Part shown: positions 8,736 through 16,329 of the stretch, one piece after another
How the letters are laid out: each line of letters starts with the position of its first letter
Numbering within the stretch: the stretch's first letter is position 1
From: Bacillota bacterium
GTDB lineage: Bacteria > Bacillota > Clostridia > Tissierellales > Tissierellaceae
Direction of reading: 5' to 3'
Length of the DNA stretch: 47,081 nt
NCBI GenBank assembly: GCA_023388495.1
Contig: JAEWGC010000049.1
Location: forward strand, 1-47,081
Made by a program: the position numbers and the translations under genes
Notes under the pieces: generated by a model
Told to the model about the DNA's origin: nothing
Database searches by the model: none
The model's input: the letters and a program-made list of their open reading frames with translations, nothing else

Positions 8736-9473
8736 TTAATACCTAACCTCCATCAAACACAGTCCCTTAGATTCAGCCATAGGTCCTGCAATACTACGAT
8801 CTTTAGCCTCGAGGATATTCTTTGCATCCTTGGGGCTTATTTCTTCTTTACCTACCCTAACTAAGGTTCCAGTTATTATTCTAATCATATTGTGAAGAAA
8901 ACCATCACCTTCAAAATCTATATAAATATAGTTGTTTTCCTTGGAAATCCTAATATCCATTATGGTTCTTACAGTGCTTTTCTTTTTAGATTTCATAGTA
9001 GTAAATGCGGCAAAGTCAAAAGTTCCTACTAAGTTATTGGCGGCTTCCTGCATTAAGGATAAATTTAGTTTCTCGGGAATATGAGAAGTGAATTTTCTAC
9101 TAAATACATCTTGGTATTTATTGTTATCCATGGTATACCTATATAATTTAGAAGTTGCATTATATCTTGAATGAAATCTTTCATTTTCTTCTAATAAATC
9201 ATAAGCTACTATATCATCTGGTAGGTAACGATTAATGTATTCCTCTATTTCTTCTAATGTCATAGTAGAATTAGTAAAAAAGTTGCATACTAAGGCCTTG
9301 GCATGAACACCCTTATCAGTTCTAGAACAACCTATTACATTTATTTCCTCGGATGTCATCTTTCTGAGTAAAGTTTCTAACTTGCCTTGGATAGTATTAT
9401 CATCATCACCTAACCTCTGCCAACCTTGATATCTACTACCATCAAATTGTAATTTCATCTTTATATTTCTCAT
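8736..9473 (-). CDS. truA: tRNA pseudouridine(38-40) synthase
   Basis: The product has 245 residues, the normal TruA length. It isomerises uridines 38-40 in the tRNA anticodon arm to pseudouridine. The catalytic motif GCSRTDKGVHA holds Asp53, and FDGSRYQGWQR and GDGFLHNMIRIITGTLV are family landmarks. ATG 9473 has GGAG 8 bases upstream. It is read against the esterase-like gene, converging with no spacer, and precedes no co-directional partner closely. Confidence 0.95.
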   Translation of the reverse strand: MRNIKMKLQFDGSRYQGWQRLGDDDNTIQGKLETLLRKMTSEEINVIGCSRTDKGVHAKALVCNFFTNSTMTLEEIEEYINRYLPDDIVAYDLLEENERFHSRYNATSKLYRYTMDNNKYQDVFSRKFTSHIPEKLNLSLMQEAANNLVGTFDFAAFTTMKSKKKSTVRTIMDIRISKENNYIYIDFEGDGFLHNMIRIITGTLVRVGKEEISPKDAKNILEAKDRSIAGPMAESKGLCLMEVRY

Positions 9474-9576
9474 TTTATCTACTCCTATTTGTTAATACAA
9501 TTATTATAACTTATAACGAATAGGAAAGTTATACTTTTTTTCTTTTTATTCCAATAACTTTACGTAAATGAGTTTC

Positions 9577-9621
9577 AAAAAAGGCTTCCCTATAATATTT
9601 TTTTCTAAAGAAGCCTTTTTT
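9577..9621. terminator. Bidirectional terminator-like hairpin
   Basis: AAAAAAGGCTTC and GAAGCCTTTTTT form a symmetric stem with T runs in both directions. It sits between truA (-) and the DUF2935 gene (-). On the minus strand it would be the second stop after 9643-9670 and would separate the two genes. Confidence 0.7.
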
Positions 9622-9642
9622 ATATAATACTTTCTATAAATA

Positions 9643-9670
9643 AAAAACTGATGGTTTTCATCAGTTTTTC
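9643..9670 (-). terminator. Terminator overlapping the DUF2935 gene stop
   Basis: On the minus strand GAAAAACTGATG pairs with CATCAGTTTTT, ending in a T run; the TGA stop (9661-9663) lies inside the left arm. Confidence 0.7.
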
Positions 9671-10563
9671 ATTTCTTTCATTATTCTTAAAAAATGATTT
9701 GCTTCTCTTAGGACATGGTCTCCTAATAGAGGGATTATAATGGATCTAATTTTACATGCTAATAAACCTTCAGTGCCTGCTTTTTTAAAGGCCATTATGT
9801 TTTCAGTTGATTTGAGACTTTTACTTAGTATCTCTTTTTCATTATTTTTGTTGCATTTTTGTTCTAATATTCTTTCAACATTTTCTGCTAATTCTTCTGC
9901 AGTTTCTTTTAATTCTTCTTCTGTAGGATCAAGTAGCCCATCAATAAACTCTAAATGTTCTTCCATTATTTGATTCCAAAACTCTAAATCATCACATTTA
10001 GTTCTATCGGGTAATTGTTTATTTTGTAGGCTTTTTAATGTATCCATATACAATTCAGCCTCTCGAAGAATATGCTCTATTAATAGAGGATATAGGGTTG
10101 TAAATATTTTACATTCAAGCTCTGATTTAAGCAATTTCTTTTTAAGTTCAATGACTTCTTCTAATAAGTTTATTGATCTCGTGTTTATGTTGTAGACCTT
10201 TTCTTCTAACCATTCTGTATAATTGAAATTTGGATCCGACATTAAATCATATTCAGCTTCGGTAATTTCCATATTTAGAGAAGCACCAGTTAACCTTGAT
10301 GATATTTCTTCTGCTCTTAGAGTAAAGGGTGTTACTATTTCATTTGATTGTAAAACTGCATTTCTTACGGCGCAATTACCAAATATAACGCTTTCTGATA
10401 ATAATGCTTCAAAAGATTTTTTGAGTATAATGGCCTCATCCATTTCGGATTTATTGATTAATGGAAGGCTAGTTTCTATAAAAAATAGATGTTCCTTCAT
10501 AATCCTTTGAAAAAATAAATTCGTCTCAAGTGAAATTTGAATAAATTCTTTTCTTGATAACAA
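9661..10563 (-). CDS. DUF2935 protein (duplicated helical, ferritin-like fold)
   Basis: The 300-residue product contains two similar all-helical halves (residues ~1-140 and ~150-300), each with an EHLFFIE/EHLEFID-type helix and an EHILREAE/DHVLREANHF-type helix. This is the hallmark of DUF2935 (PF11155), common in spore-forming Firmicutes and related to hemerythrin/ferritin-like bundles with His and Glu ligands. The function is unknown; metal binding is inferred from the paired E-H motifs. The start is TTG 10563, placed by an AGGGGGG SD seven bases upstream. That SD lies in the 3' arm of a long hairpin (see 10573-10614). Confidence 0.85.
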   Translation of the reverse strand: MLSRKEFIQISLETNLFFQRIMKEHLFFIETSLPLINKSEMDEAIILKKSFEALLSESVIFGNCAVRNAVLQSNEIVTPFTLRAEEISSRLTGASLNMEITEAEYDLMSDPNFNYTEWLEEKVYNINTRSINLLEEVIELKKKLLKSELECKIFTTLYPLLIEHILREAELYMDTLKSLQNKQLPDRTKCDDLEFWNQIMEEHLEFIDGLLDPTEEELKETAEELAENVERILEQKCNKNNEKEILSKSLKSTENIMAFKKAGTEGLLACKIRSIIIPLLGDHVLREANHFLRIMKEMKN

Positions 10564-10572
10564 AAAAAATCC

Positions 10573-10614
10573 CCCCTAGTTATAATATTATATAATATAT
10601 AATATTATGAGGGG
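10573..10614 (-). promoter_or_regulatory. Hairpin that sequesters the SD of the DUF2935 gene
   Basis: On the minus strand CCCCT (10614-10610) pairs with AGGGG (10577-10573). Inside this is a perfect 12-bp AT stem (ATAATATTATAT) with a 3-base loop. The AGGGGGG half is the only SD for the TTG start at 10563. A run of eight Ts follows, so the same structure could also act as an intrinsic terminator for the upstream lipoprotein gene. Confidence 0.6.
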
Positions 10615-10626
10615 AAAATTTTGTGA

Positions 10627-12198
10627 TTAATTTAACCTTTCGTTCAGTTTTTCTCTAATATCATCATTGATTATATTGTTATTTTGTTTTAAATTATCTA
10701 TAAAGTCTTTTATGATATCTGCAAAATTAGTATATTGATATTTTTCGATTGTCTTTTCAAAATCCTCAAGAATTTCCTCTTTCATCACAAAAGTATTTTC
10801 ATCGAAGTTAGGAACATGATTATCTCCATAAAAATAAGTGTATACATACCATTTATAGATTTCATTAACTTTTGGTAATAGATTAGAATATGGATAAATT
10901 ATTTTAAAGCTTTCAACTAATAATATTCTTTCTGCTAATTTATCTCTAGCTATCATAAGGCTTCCATCATTCATAAAAGGTTCGTTAGTATCTAGTGCTA
11001 ATATTTTAAGATAATCACTATATTCATTGGTTATATTTCCGCCAAAAGTATCTACGAACTTTTGATGGTGGATTAAATAATAATAAATTCCTTCTGAGGT
11101 ATCTAGCTTATATCCTAGATTAATATGATCTACTAAATGCTTCTTTAATTCTTCTTCATCTTTTAATACTTTTTCACGAGTCAAATACTCCAAGCTATTT
11201 AATTTTTCAATAGATAAACCATATTTTTTAAATAGATAATCAAAGTTTTCATCCCTTTGGTATTTTATAAATAAGTTTTCTATTTCCACGCTTCTATCAA
11301 AAGACATTTCATCTAGTTTCCCAATATATTTAACTAAAAGTTCTGTATTATCATATTTGGACAATTCATCTTTATATTCAAGCATATATCCAAAGGCTTC
11401 AGGGAAGTTATTTTCTATTAAGCTCTTTGCCTCATCAAATATTTCTTTTTTTGAGATTTCTTTGGAATAATCCTTTCTTTCAACAGATACTAGATTACCA
11501 GAATCCTTACCATCCCATTTATACCAAAGAGTTATTTTATCCGATCCAGCAGAGCTAGAATCTTCAGTCTCTGGGTCAACTGTATATATACTAAACTCTA
11601 ATATTCCATCATTATCTATATCTTTAATCTCATTATTAGTATATATGGATATCAAGGAAATTTTCTTATCATCTAGTACATTTTTAAGTTTTCCATCTTC
11701 TAAAACAAATAGATAGGTTATGCCCGAGTGGGCACCTACACTATTATTTAGAAATAATCCATTTTGTCCCTCGGATATTTTACCGATTATGATTTGATAA
11801 TTAGCATTATCATAGTTCATTGAAATATTATCTATAGAAATATATTTTTCTCCATTAAATTTATAAATCTCTAAACTACCTTCATCAGCCATATTATTGG
11901 GATCTCTTTCTTTAAATAGTGCAAGTTCTGGTATACTATCTTCATCTAGATTTCCCACAGCATATTGTGGAGCTTCGGATACTTGGCTACTTGTAAGTTC
12001 AGCAACAAGTCTAGCCATATGCTCAATATAGGCTGTATCAGTCAAAAAGTCATAGTTAGTACCTTTTGATGTAATGATTTCCTTAATTGATTGTTCTAAT
12101 GTTAAGGTAGCTGGAAGACTTTCCTCAGTGGAACAAGCTATAGTAAAAATAGTTAAGAATAATAGCAGCAATATTAATTTCGTCGATTTTTTCCACAT
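10627..12198 (-). CDS. Lipoprotein of unknown function
   Basis: The 523-residue product begins MWKKSTKLILLLLFLTIF with a lipobox IAC, giving a lipid-anchored protein at about Cys22. Residues ~75-240 contain VGNLDEDSIPELALF and IKDIDNDGILEFSIY, Asp-rich loops like those of FG-GAP/VCBS-type or calcium-binding repeats. The C-terminal half (~250-520) is helical and charged with no motif I recognise. It stands alone; the start ATG 12198 has AAAGGAGAAT upstream. A surface sensor or binding role is possible but unproven. Confidence 0.75.
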   Translation of the reverse strand: MWKKSTKLILLLLFLTIFTIACSTEESLPATLTLEQSIKEIITSKGTNYDFLTDTAYIEHMARLVAELTSSQVSEAPQYAVGNLDEDSIPELALFKERDPNNMADEGSLEIYKFNGEKYISIDNISMNYDNANYQIIIGKISEGQNGLFLNNSVGAHSGITYLFVLEDGKLKNVLDDKKISLISIYTNNEIKDIDNDGILEFSIYTVDPETEDSSSAGSDKITLWYKWDGKDSGNLVSVERKDYSKEISKKEIFDEAKSLIENNFPEAFGYMLEYKDELSKYDNTELLVKYIGKLDEMSFDRSVEIENLFIKYQRDENFDYLFKKYGLSIEKLNSLEYLTREKVLKDEEELKKHLVDHINLGYKLDTSEGIYYYLIHHQKFVDTFGGNITNEYSDYLKILALDTNEPFMNDGSLMIARDKLAERILLVESFKIIYPYSNLLPKVNEIYKWYVYTYFYGDNHVPNFDENTFVMKEEILEDFEKTIEKYQYTNFADIIKDFIDNLKQNNNIINDDIREKLNERLN

Positions 12199-12295
12199 AC
12201 AATATTCTCCTTTCTTATAATCATATTATACACTGAAATCATGGGCTTTGGGTAACAAACAAGTTACAAAAAAGTGATATATAATTATCAAAATC

Positions 12296-12324
12296 TTGAT
12301 AGGGAATTAAATAGATGATATCAT
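12296..12324 (+). promoter_or_regulatory. Candidate sigma-A promoter of the aldolase-mtnA-mtnP operon
   Basis: TTGATA (12296-12301) and TATCAT (12319-12324) are spaced by 17 bases, upstream of the ATG at 12368. The -10 runs into the palindrome at 12322-12344. Confidence 0.5.
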
Positions 12325-12344
12325 CTAATCATAATGATTAGATG
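12322..12344. promoter_or_regulatory. Perfect palindrome over the start site of the salvage operon
   Basis: CATCTAATCA and TGATTAGATG form a perfect 10-bp inverted repeat with a TAA centre, from the -10 box across the expected +1. There is no T run, so it is not a terminator. The position fits a repressor operator. Confidence 0.5.
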
Positions 12345-12367
12345 TCTATAAAATAGGAGTTGATATA

Positions 12368-13015
12368 ATGTTGATGATAGAGGAAAGAGAGCAGGTAGTA
12401 GAGTATGGAAAAAGATTAGTTACATCAAGGCTTACTAAAGGAACGGGTGGGAACTTAAGTATTTATAATAGAGAGAAGGGATTATTCTGTATATCTCCTA
12501 CTGGCATAGACTATTTTGAAATAAAGTCTGAAGATGTAGTAGTTCTAGATTTAGATGGTAATATAGTAGAGGGGAGTAAACAGCCATCATCTGAAGTAGA
12601 AATGCATAGGATTTTTTATGCCAATAGAGAAGACATAGATGCTATAATTCATACACATACTATGTATGCTACAACTCTTGCTTGTTTAAACTGGTCATTA
12701 CCGCCGGTACATTATATGGTTGCTTTAGCAGGTCTCGATGTTAGATGTGCTAAGTATGCCACCTACGGCACAAAGGAATTAGCTCAAAACGCATTTGAAG
12801 CTATGACAGACAGATACGCAGTGCTTCTGGCAAACCATGGATTATTAGCAGGAGCCGAGGATTTAGCCAATGCCTTTAATATTACAGAGGAAATTGAATA
12901 CTGTGCAGAACTATATTACAGAACTAAGGCTATTGGTGAACCAGTAATTCTTCCAGAAGAGGAAATGAAATTGATGCTTGAAAAATTTAAAACTTATGGG
13001 CAGGTGAAAAAGTAA
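12368..13015 (+). CDS. Class II aldolase (fuculose-phosphate/methylthioribulose-phosphate aldolase type)
   Basis: The product has 215 residues, typical of zinc class II aldolases of the FucA/AraD/MtnB fold. Zinc ligands are IIHTHTMYAT (two His near residue 95) and the His of LLANHGLLAG near 157; Glu in SSEVEMHR is the likely catalytic acid. In this operon its natural substrate would be the product of MtnA, 5-methylthioribulose-1-phosphate or 5-deoxyribulose-1-phosphate. Cleavage gives dihydroxyacetone phosphate plus an aldehyde, as in DHAP-shunt Ald2/DrdA systems. MtnB dehydratase is the alternative, but no later genes of the universal methionine salvage pathway are present. It starts at ATG with AGGAG and overlaps mtnA by one base. 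Confidence 0.8.
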   Translation: MLMIEEREQVVEYGKRLVTSRLTKGTGGNLSIYNREKGLFCISPTGIDYFEIKSEDVVVLDLDGNIVEGSKQPSSEVEMHRIFYANREDIDAIIHTHTMYATTLACLNWSLPPVHYMVALAGLDVRCAKYATYGTKELAQNAFEAMTDRYAVLLANHGLLAGAEDLANAFNITEEIEYCAELYYRTKAIGEPVILPEEEMKLMLEKFKTYGQVKK

Positions 13016-14052
13016 TGAAGGAAATAAAAACTATTGAATTTAAAGATGATATATTATATTTAATTGATCAGAGAAAACTACCAACAGTTTATGAAATATT
13101 CCAGTGTAAAGATTATAAAGAAGTTGACTTTGCTATAAAAGATATGGTTGTAAGAGGAGCTCCAGCCATAGGGGCTACTGCTGCTTATGGAGTTGTTTTA
13201 GCAGCTAAGGAGTTTTTAAAAGAGGAAAAGAAGGATTTTCTAACTAGTTTAGATAAGGCATTGGATGTACTAAATAATTCAAGACCTACAGCAGTAAATC
13301 TAATGTGGGCGATAAAGAGAATGAGAAATTTAATCCATGAAAATAAGGATTTATCAAATGAAGAAATATATAAAAAGATAAAAGAAGAAGCAGATGAGAT
13401 CTTTGAGGAAGATATAGAAACAAATAAAAGAATGGCAAAGCACGGTAATGAAATCATAAAAGAAGGAGCAACTATCTTAACTCATTGTAATACTGGAGCT
13501 TTAGCTACAGTTGGTTATGGTACAGCCCTTGGAGTTGTGAGGGAAGCTCATTATACTGGAAAGAATATATTTGTATTTGCTGATGAAACGAGACCAAGAT
13601 TACAAGGTGGAAGATTAACTGCGTGGGAATTAGTACAGGAAGAGATACCATCAAAATTAATAGCAGATAATGTAGCTGCCACATTAATAAGAGATGGTAA
13701 AATAGATGTTATACTAGTTGGAGCTGATAGAATAGCTCTAAATGGTGATACTGCAAATAAAATAGGTACATTTATGTTATCTGTTGTAGCTAAGGCTTAT
13801 AATGTACCATTCTATATAGTTGCACCTACAACAACTATTGATTTTGATATAGAAACAGGAGAAGAAATCGAAATTGAAGAGAGAACTAGTGAAGAAGTTA
13901 CTCATATAGATGGAATAAGAACTGCTCCCGAAGGAATAGAAGTATATAATCCAGCATTTGATGTAACTCCTTGGGAAAATATTACGGGAATAATAACTGA
14001 AAAAGGAATTATAAGACCACCGTATAGGGAAAATATAATGAAATTAAAATAG
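13015..14052 (+). CDS. mtnA: S-methyl-5-thioribose-1-phosphate isomerase
   Basis: The 345-residue product is the standard MtnA length. It converts the aldose 5-methylthioribose-1-phosphate (or 5-deoxyribose-1-phosphate) to the ketose. Signature blocks are VRGAPAIGATAAYGV, THCNTGALATVGYGTALGV (active-site Cys), DETRPRLQGGRLTAWEL, and VGADRIALNGDTANKIGT with the catalytic Asp. Its start overlaps the aldolase stop (TAATG), indicating translational coupling; mtnP follows after 10 bases. Confidence 0.93.
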   Translation: MKEIKTIEFKDDILYLIDQRKLPTVYEIFQCKDYKEVDFAIKDMVVRGAPAIGATAAYGVVLAAKEFLKEEKKDFLTSLDKALDVLNNSRPTAVNLMWAIKRMRNLIHENKDLSNEEIYKKIKEEADEIFEEDIETNKRMAKHGNEIIKEGATILTHCNTGALATVGYGTALGVVREAHYTGKNIFVFADETRPRLQGGRLTAWELVQEEIPSKLIADNVAATLIRDGKIDVILVGADRIALNGDTANKIGTFMLSVVAKAYNVPFYIVAPTTTIDFDIETGEEIEIEERTSEEVTHIDGIRTAPEGIEVYNPAFDVTPWENITGIITEKGIIRPPYRENIMKLK

Positions 14053-14062
14053 AGGTGAAGCT

Positions 14063-14827
14063 ATGAAGGCTATAATTGGAGGCACAGGTGTATATGATGC
14101 TGGTTCTAAGAGTTTACAAAAAATAGTTAAAACCAAATACGGGGAAGTAGAATTAGATATTATAAATATAGATGGAGAAGATATTGTTTTTCTACCTAGG
14201 CATGGGAAGGGACATTCTGTACCACCTCATCTAATAAATTATAGGGCTAATATGATGGCGCTAAAGGAGCTGGGAGTAGAGCATATATATGCAACAGCAG
14301 CAGTAGGTTCATGTAACGAAAATTATGCTCCTTCTGATGTGGTTGTAATTAAAGATTTTCTTGATTTTACCAAATCAAGACCAATTACCTTCTTTGAAGG
14401 AGGAGATGAACCAGTAAGGCATGTAGATATGAGTGACCCCTATTGTAAAAATATGATGGAAAGATTTTATAATTCATCTAAGAAATATAATTTAGATATA
14501 AAAGGAGATGCAGTATATGTATGTACAGAGGGACCTAGATTTGAAACTGCATCTGAAATACAAATGTACAAACAACTTGGTGGAGATGTAGTAGGGATGA
14601 CTAATGTACCAGAGGTAGTACTAGCTAAAGAGCTAGGGATATGTTATTCTACTATAGGTATTATAACTAACTGGTGTACAGGTATAGGTGGAGAAATAGC
14701 GCTCCATGATATCCAAGGAGCAATGAATAGAAACAAGGAAAAGATAACACAATTATTTATTCAGATATTTAAAGAAGGATTAGATCAAGAAAAGTGTAAT
14801 TGTAAGAGTTCAATAATAGAACTATAA
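14063..14827 (+). CDS. mtnP: S-methyl-5'-thioadenosine phosphorylase
   Basis: The product has 254 residues and belongs to the MTAP/PNP phosphorylase family. It splits methylthioadenosine, and in many bacteria also 5'-deoxyadenosine, with phosphate into adenine and the 1-phosphate sugar used by MtnA. IIGGTGVYD, LPRHGKGHSVPPHLINYRAN and EGPRFETASEI mark the phosphate and ribose sites, and VGMTNVPEVVLAKELG closes the pocket. The C-terminus has a short CNCKS tail. SD GAGGTGA is 3 bases from the mtnA stop. Confidence 0.92.
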   Translation: MKAIIGGTGVYDAGSKSLQKIVKTKYGEVELDIINIDGEDIVFLPRHGKGHSVPPHLINYRANMMALKELGVEHIYATAAVGSCNENYAPSDVVVIKDFLDFTKSRPITFFEGGDEPVRHVDMSDPYCKNMMERFYNSSKKYNLDIKGDAVYVCTEGPRFETASEIQMYKQLGGDVVGMTNVPEVVLAKELGICYSTIGIITNWCTGIGGEIALHDIQGAMNRNKEKITQLFIQIFKEGLDQEKCNCKSSIIEL

Positions 14828-14849
14828 ATGATAGAAATGAGGGGACAAA

Positions 14850-16019
14850 ATGACAGGTTTTGATACAAAAGCAATCCACGGAGGAAGCAAAGGAAAAAAC
14901 CCCAGTAATGCATTAAATCCACCCATATTTCAGACATCTACCTTTGTATTTGATAGCATAGAGCATGCAAATAAGGTGATGTCCTTTGAATCTGATGATT
15001 ATGTATATACAAGAGGGAATAACCCAACTCTAAGGTTGTTTGAAAATAGAATGACAGAGTTAGAACATGGAAAAGGAGCGGTAGCTTTTGCTTCAGGAAT
15101 GGCAGCCATTAGCTCCGTTATATTTTCTTTATTAAAACCAACAGATACTATAATAGTCCATAAAACACTTTATGGATCATCCTATAGTGTAGTTACTGAG
15201 TTGCTGCCAAAGTATAATATTAATTATAAAGTAGTAGATTTAACTAATTTAGAAGAACTTAAAAATTCAATAGATAAATCTACTAAGGTAGTATACTTTG
15301 AAACTCCATCAAATCCAGATTTATCTATTATAGATATAAAAAGAGTATCAGAAATAGGAAGGGACAATGATATTAAGGTAGTAGTAGACAATACCTTTGC
15401 TTCACCTTATTTCCAAAATCCCTTACTTCTTGGAGCAGATGTAGTAGTACATAGTGCTACAAAATACATTTGTGGTCATGGTGATGTAGTAGGAGGGGTT
15501 GCCATAGCCAAGGATTTGGATTATATTCATTATTTAAAGTTTGGTTATATGTGTGAGTTTGGAGGGGTAATGAGCCCATTTAATGCCTGGCTACTACTTA
15601 GGGGACTGAAGACTTTAGGACTCCGAATGAGACAACATGAGAAAAACGCAATAGAGGTAGCAGAGTTTCTAAGAAATCATCCTAAGATAGAGTCTGTAAT
15701 GTACCCAGGGTTGCCGGATTTTAAAAATCATAATATAGCGAAGGAGCAGATGAATGGATTTGGTGCTATGATAAGCTTTGAGGTAAAGGGTGGACTTGAA
15801 GAAGCAATAAAGTTTGTAGAAATGCTTAAATTAGCACAATTGGCTGTTAGTTTAGGAGATTGTGAGACATTGGTACAACTTCCAGCAGCAATTACTCATA
15901 GAGGATACCCAAAGGAAAAACTAGCTGAATTTGGTTTAACAGAAAGTATGGTAAGAATTTCTGTTGGACTTGAGGATAGTAGAGATATAATAAAAGATAT
16001 AGAATATGCATTAAGATAG
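14850..16019 (+). CDS. PLP-dependent trans-sulfuration enzyme, methionine gamma-lyase-like
   Basis: The product has 389 residues, the normal size of the Cys/Met metabolism PLP family. The PLP lysine is Lys205 in SATKYICGHGD. The N-terminus (TGFDTKAIHGG...NPPIFQTSTF) is typical of methionine gamma-lyase, cystathionine gamma-lyase and O-acetylhomoserine sulfhydrylase. The loop that holds the activity-tuning Cys in well-studied methionine gamma-lyases reads LYGSSYS here, a Ser, so the reaction is less certain. Its place after mtnP fits sulfur disposal (methionine or homocysteine to thiol, ammonia and 2-oxobutyrate) (inference). SD GAGGGG precedes ATG. Confidence 0.8.
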   Translation: MTGFDTKAIHGGSKGKNPSNALNPPIFQTSTFVFDSIEHANKVMSFESDDYVYTRGNNPTLRLFENRMTELEHGKGAVAFASGMAAISSVIFSLLKPTDTIIVHKTLYGSSYSVVTELLPKYNINYKVVDLTNLEELKNSIDKSTKVVYFETPSNPDLSIIDIKRVSEIGRDNDIKVVVDNTFASPYFQNPLLLGADVVVHSATKYICGHGDVVGGVAIAKDLDYIHYLKFGYMCEFGGVMSPFNAWLLLRGLKTLGLRMRQHEKNAIEVAEFLRNHPKIESVMYPGLPDFKNHNIAKEQMNGFGAMISFEVKGGLEEAIKFVEMLKLAQLAVSLGDCETLVQLPAAITHRGYPKEKLAEFGLTESMVRISVGLEDSRDIIKDIEYALR

Positions 16020-16031
16020 TTTACTTTCATA

Positions 16032-16060
16032 TTTCATTAAAGCTTTCAATATGTTATAAT
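16032..16060 (+). promoter_or_regulatory. Candidate sigma-A promoter of the group-B-like hydrogenase pair
   Basis: An extended -10 (TGTTATAAT, TATAAT at 16055-16060) is preceded 17 bases upstream by TTTCAT. It is 30 bases before the ATG at 16090 and separates this pair from the salvage operon. Confidence 0.5.
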
Positions 16061-16089
16061 AATAACAAGCCATTGGTGGAGGTGATAAA

Positions 16090-16329
16090 ATGTTAGCTAA
16101 AGTAAAGATTTGTATGGGAACCCATTGTACAATGATGGGAAATTTGAACTTACAAGAAAGTCTTGAGGATTTGCAACAGGAATATCCTGACAAGATTGAA
16201 GTAGAGGCAGTTAAATGCCTAAAGTATTGTGAAGATAATAAGGCACCAGTAGTAGAATTAAATGGCAAGATAATTACTAATGCTAGTACAGAAAAAATTA
16301 TATCAGAGATAATAGAGGTGGTCGGATAG
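16090..16329 (+). CDS. Small thioredoxin-like [2Fe-2S] protein (NuoE/HydC C-terminal type)
   Basis: This 79-residue protein has the thioredoxin-like ferredoxin fold: Cys8-x4-Cys13 (KICMGTHC) and Cys43-x3-Cys47 (VKCLKYC), the four ligands of a [2Fe-2S] cluster. It lacks the helical N-terminal half of full NuoE proteins. The strong GGAGG SD and the one-base overlap of its stop with the next gene (TAGTG) show that it is made together with the [FeFe] hydrogenase. It is therefore a likely electron-transfer partner. Confidence 0.85.
   Translation: MLAKVKICMGTHCTMMGNLNLQESLEDLQQEYPDKIEVEAVKCLKYCEDNKAPVVELNGKIITNASTEKIISEIIEVVG

Noticed and set aside
12199..12367. SAM riboswitch or T-box before the sulfur-salvage operon
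   Set aside because: The leader after the likely +1 is only about 40 bases, too short, and no conserved core is seen.
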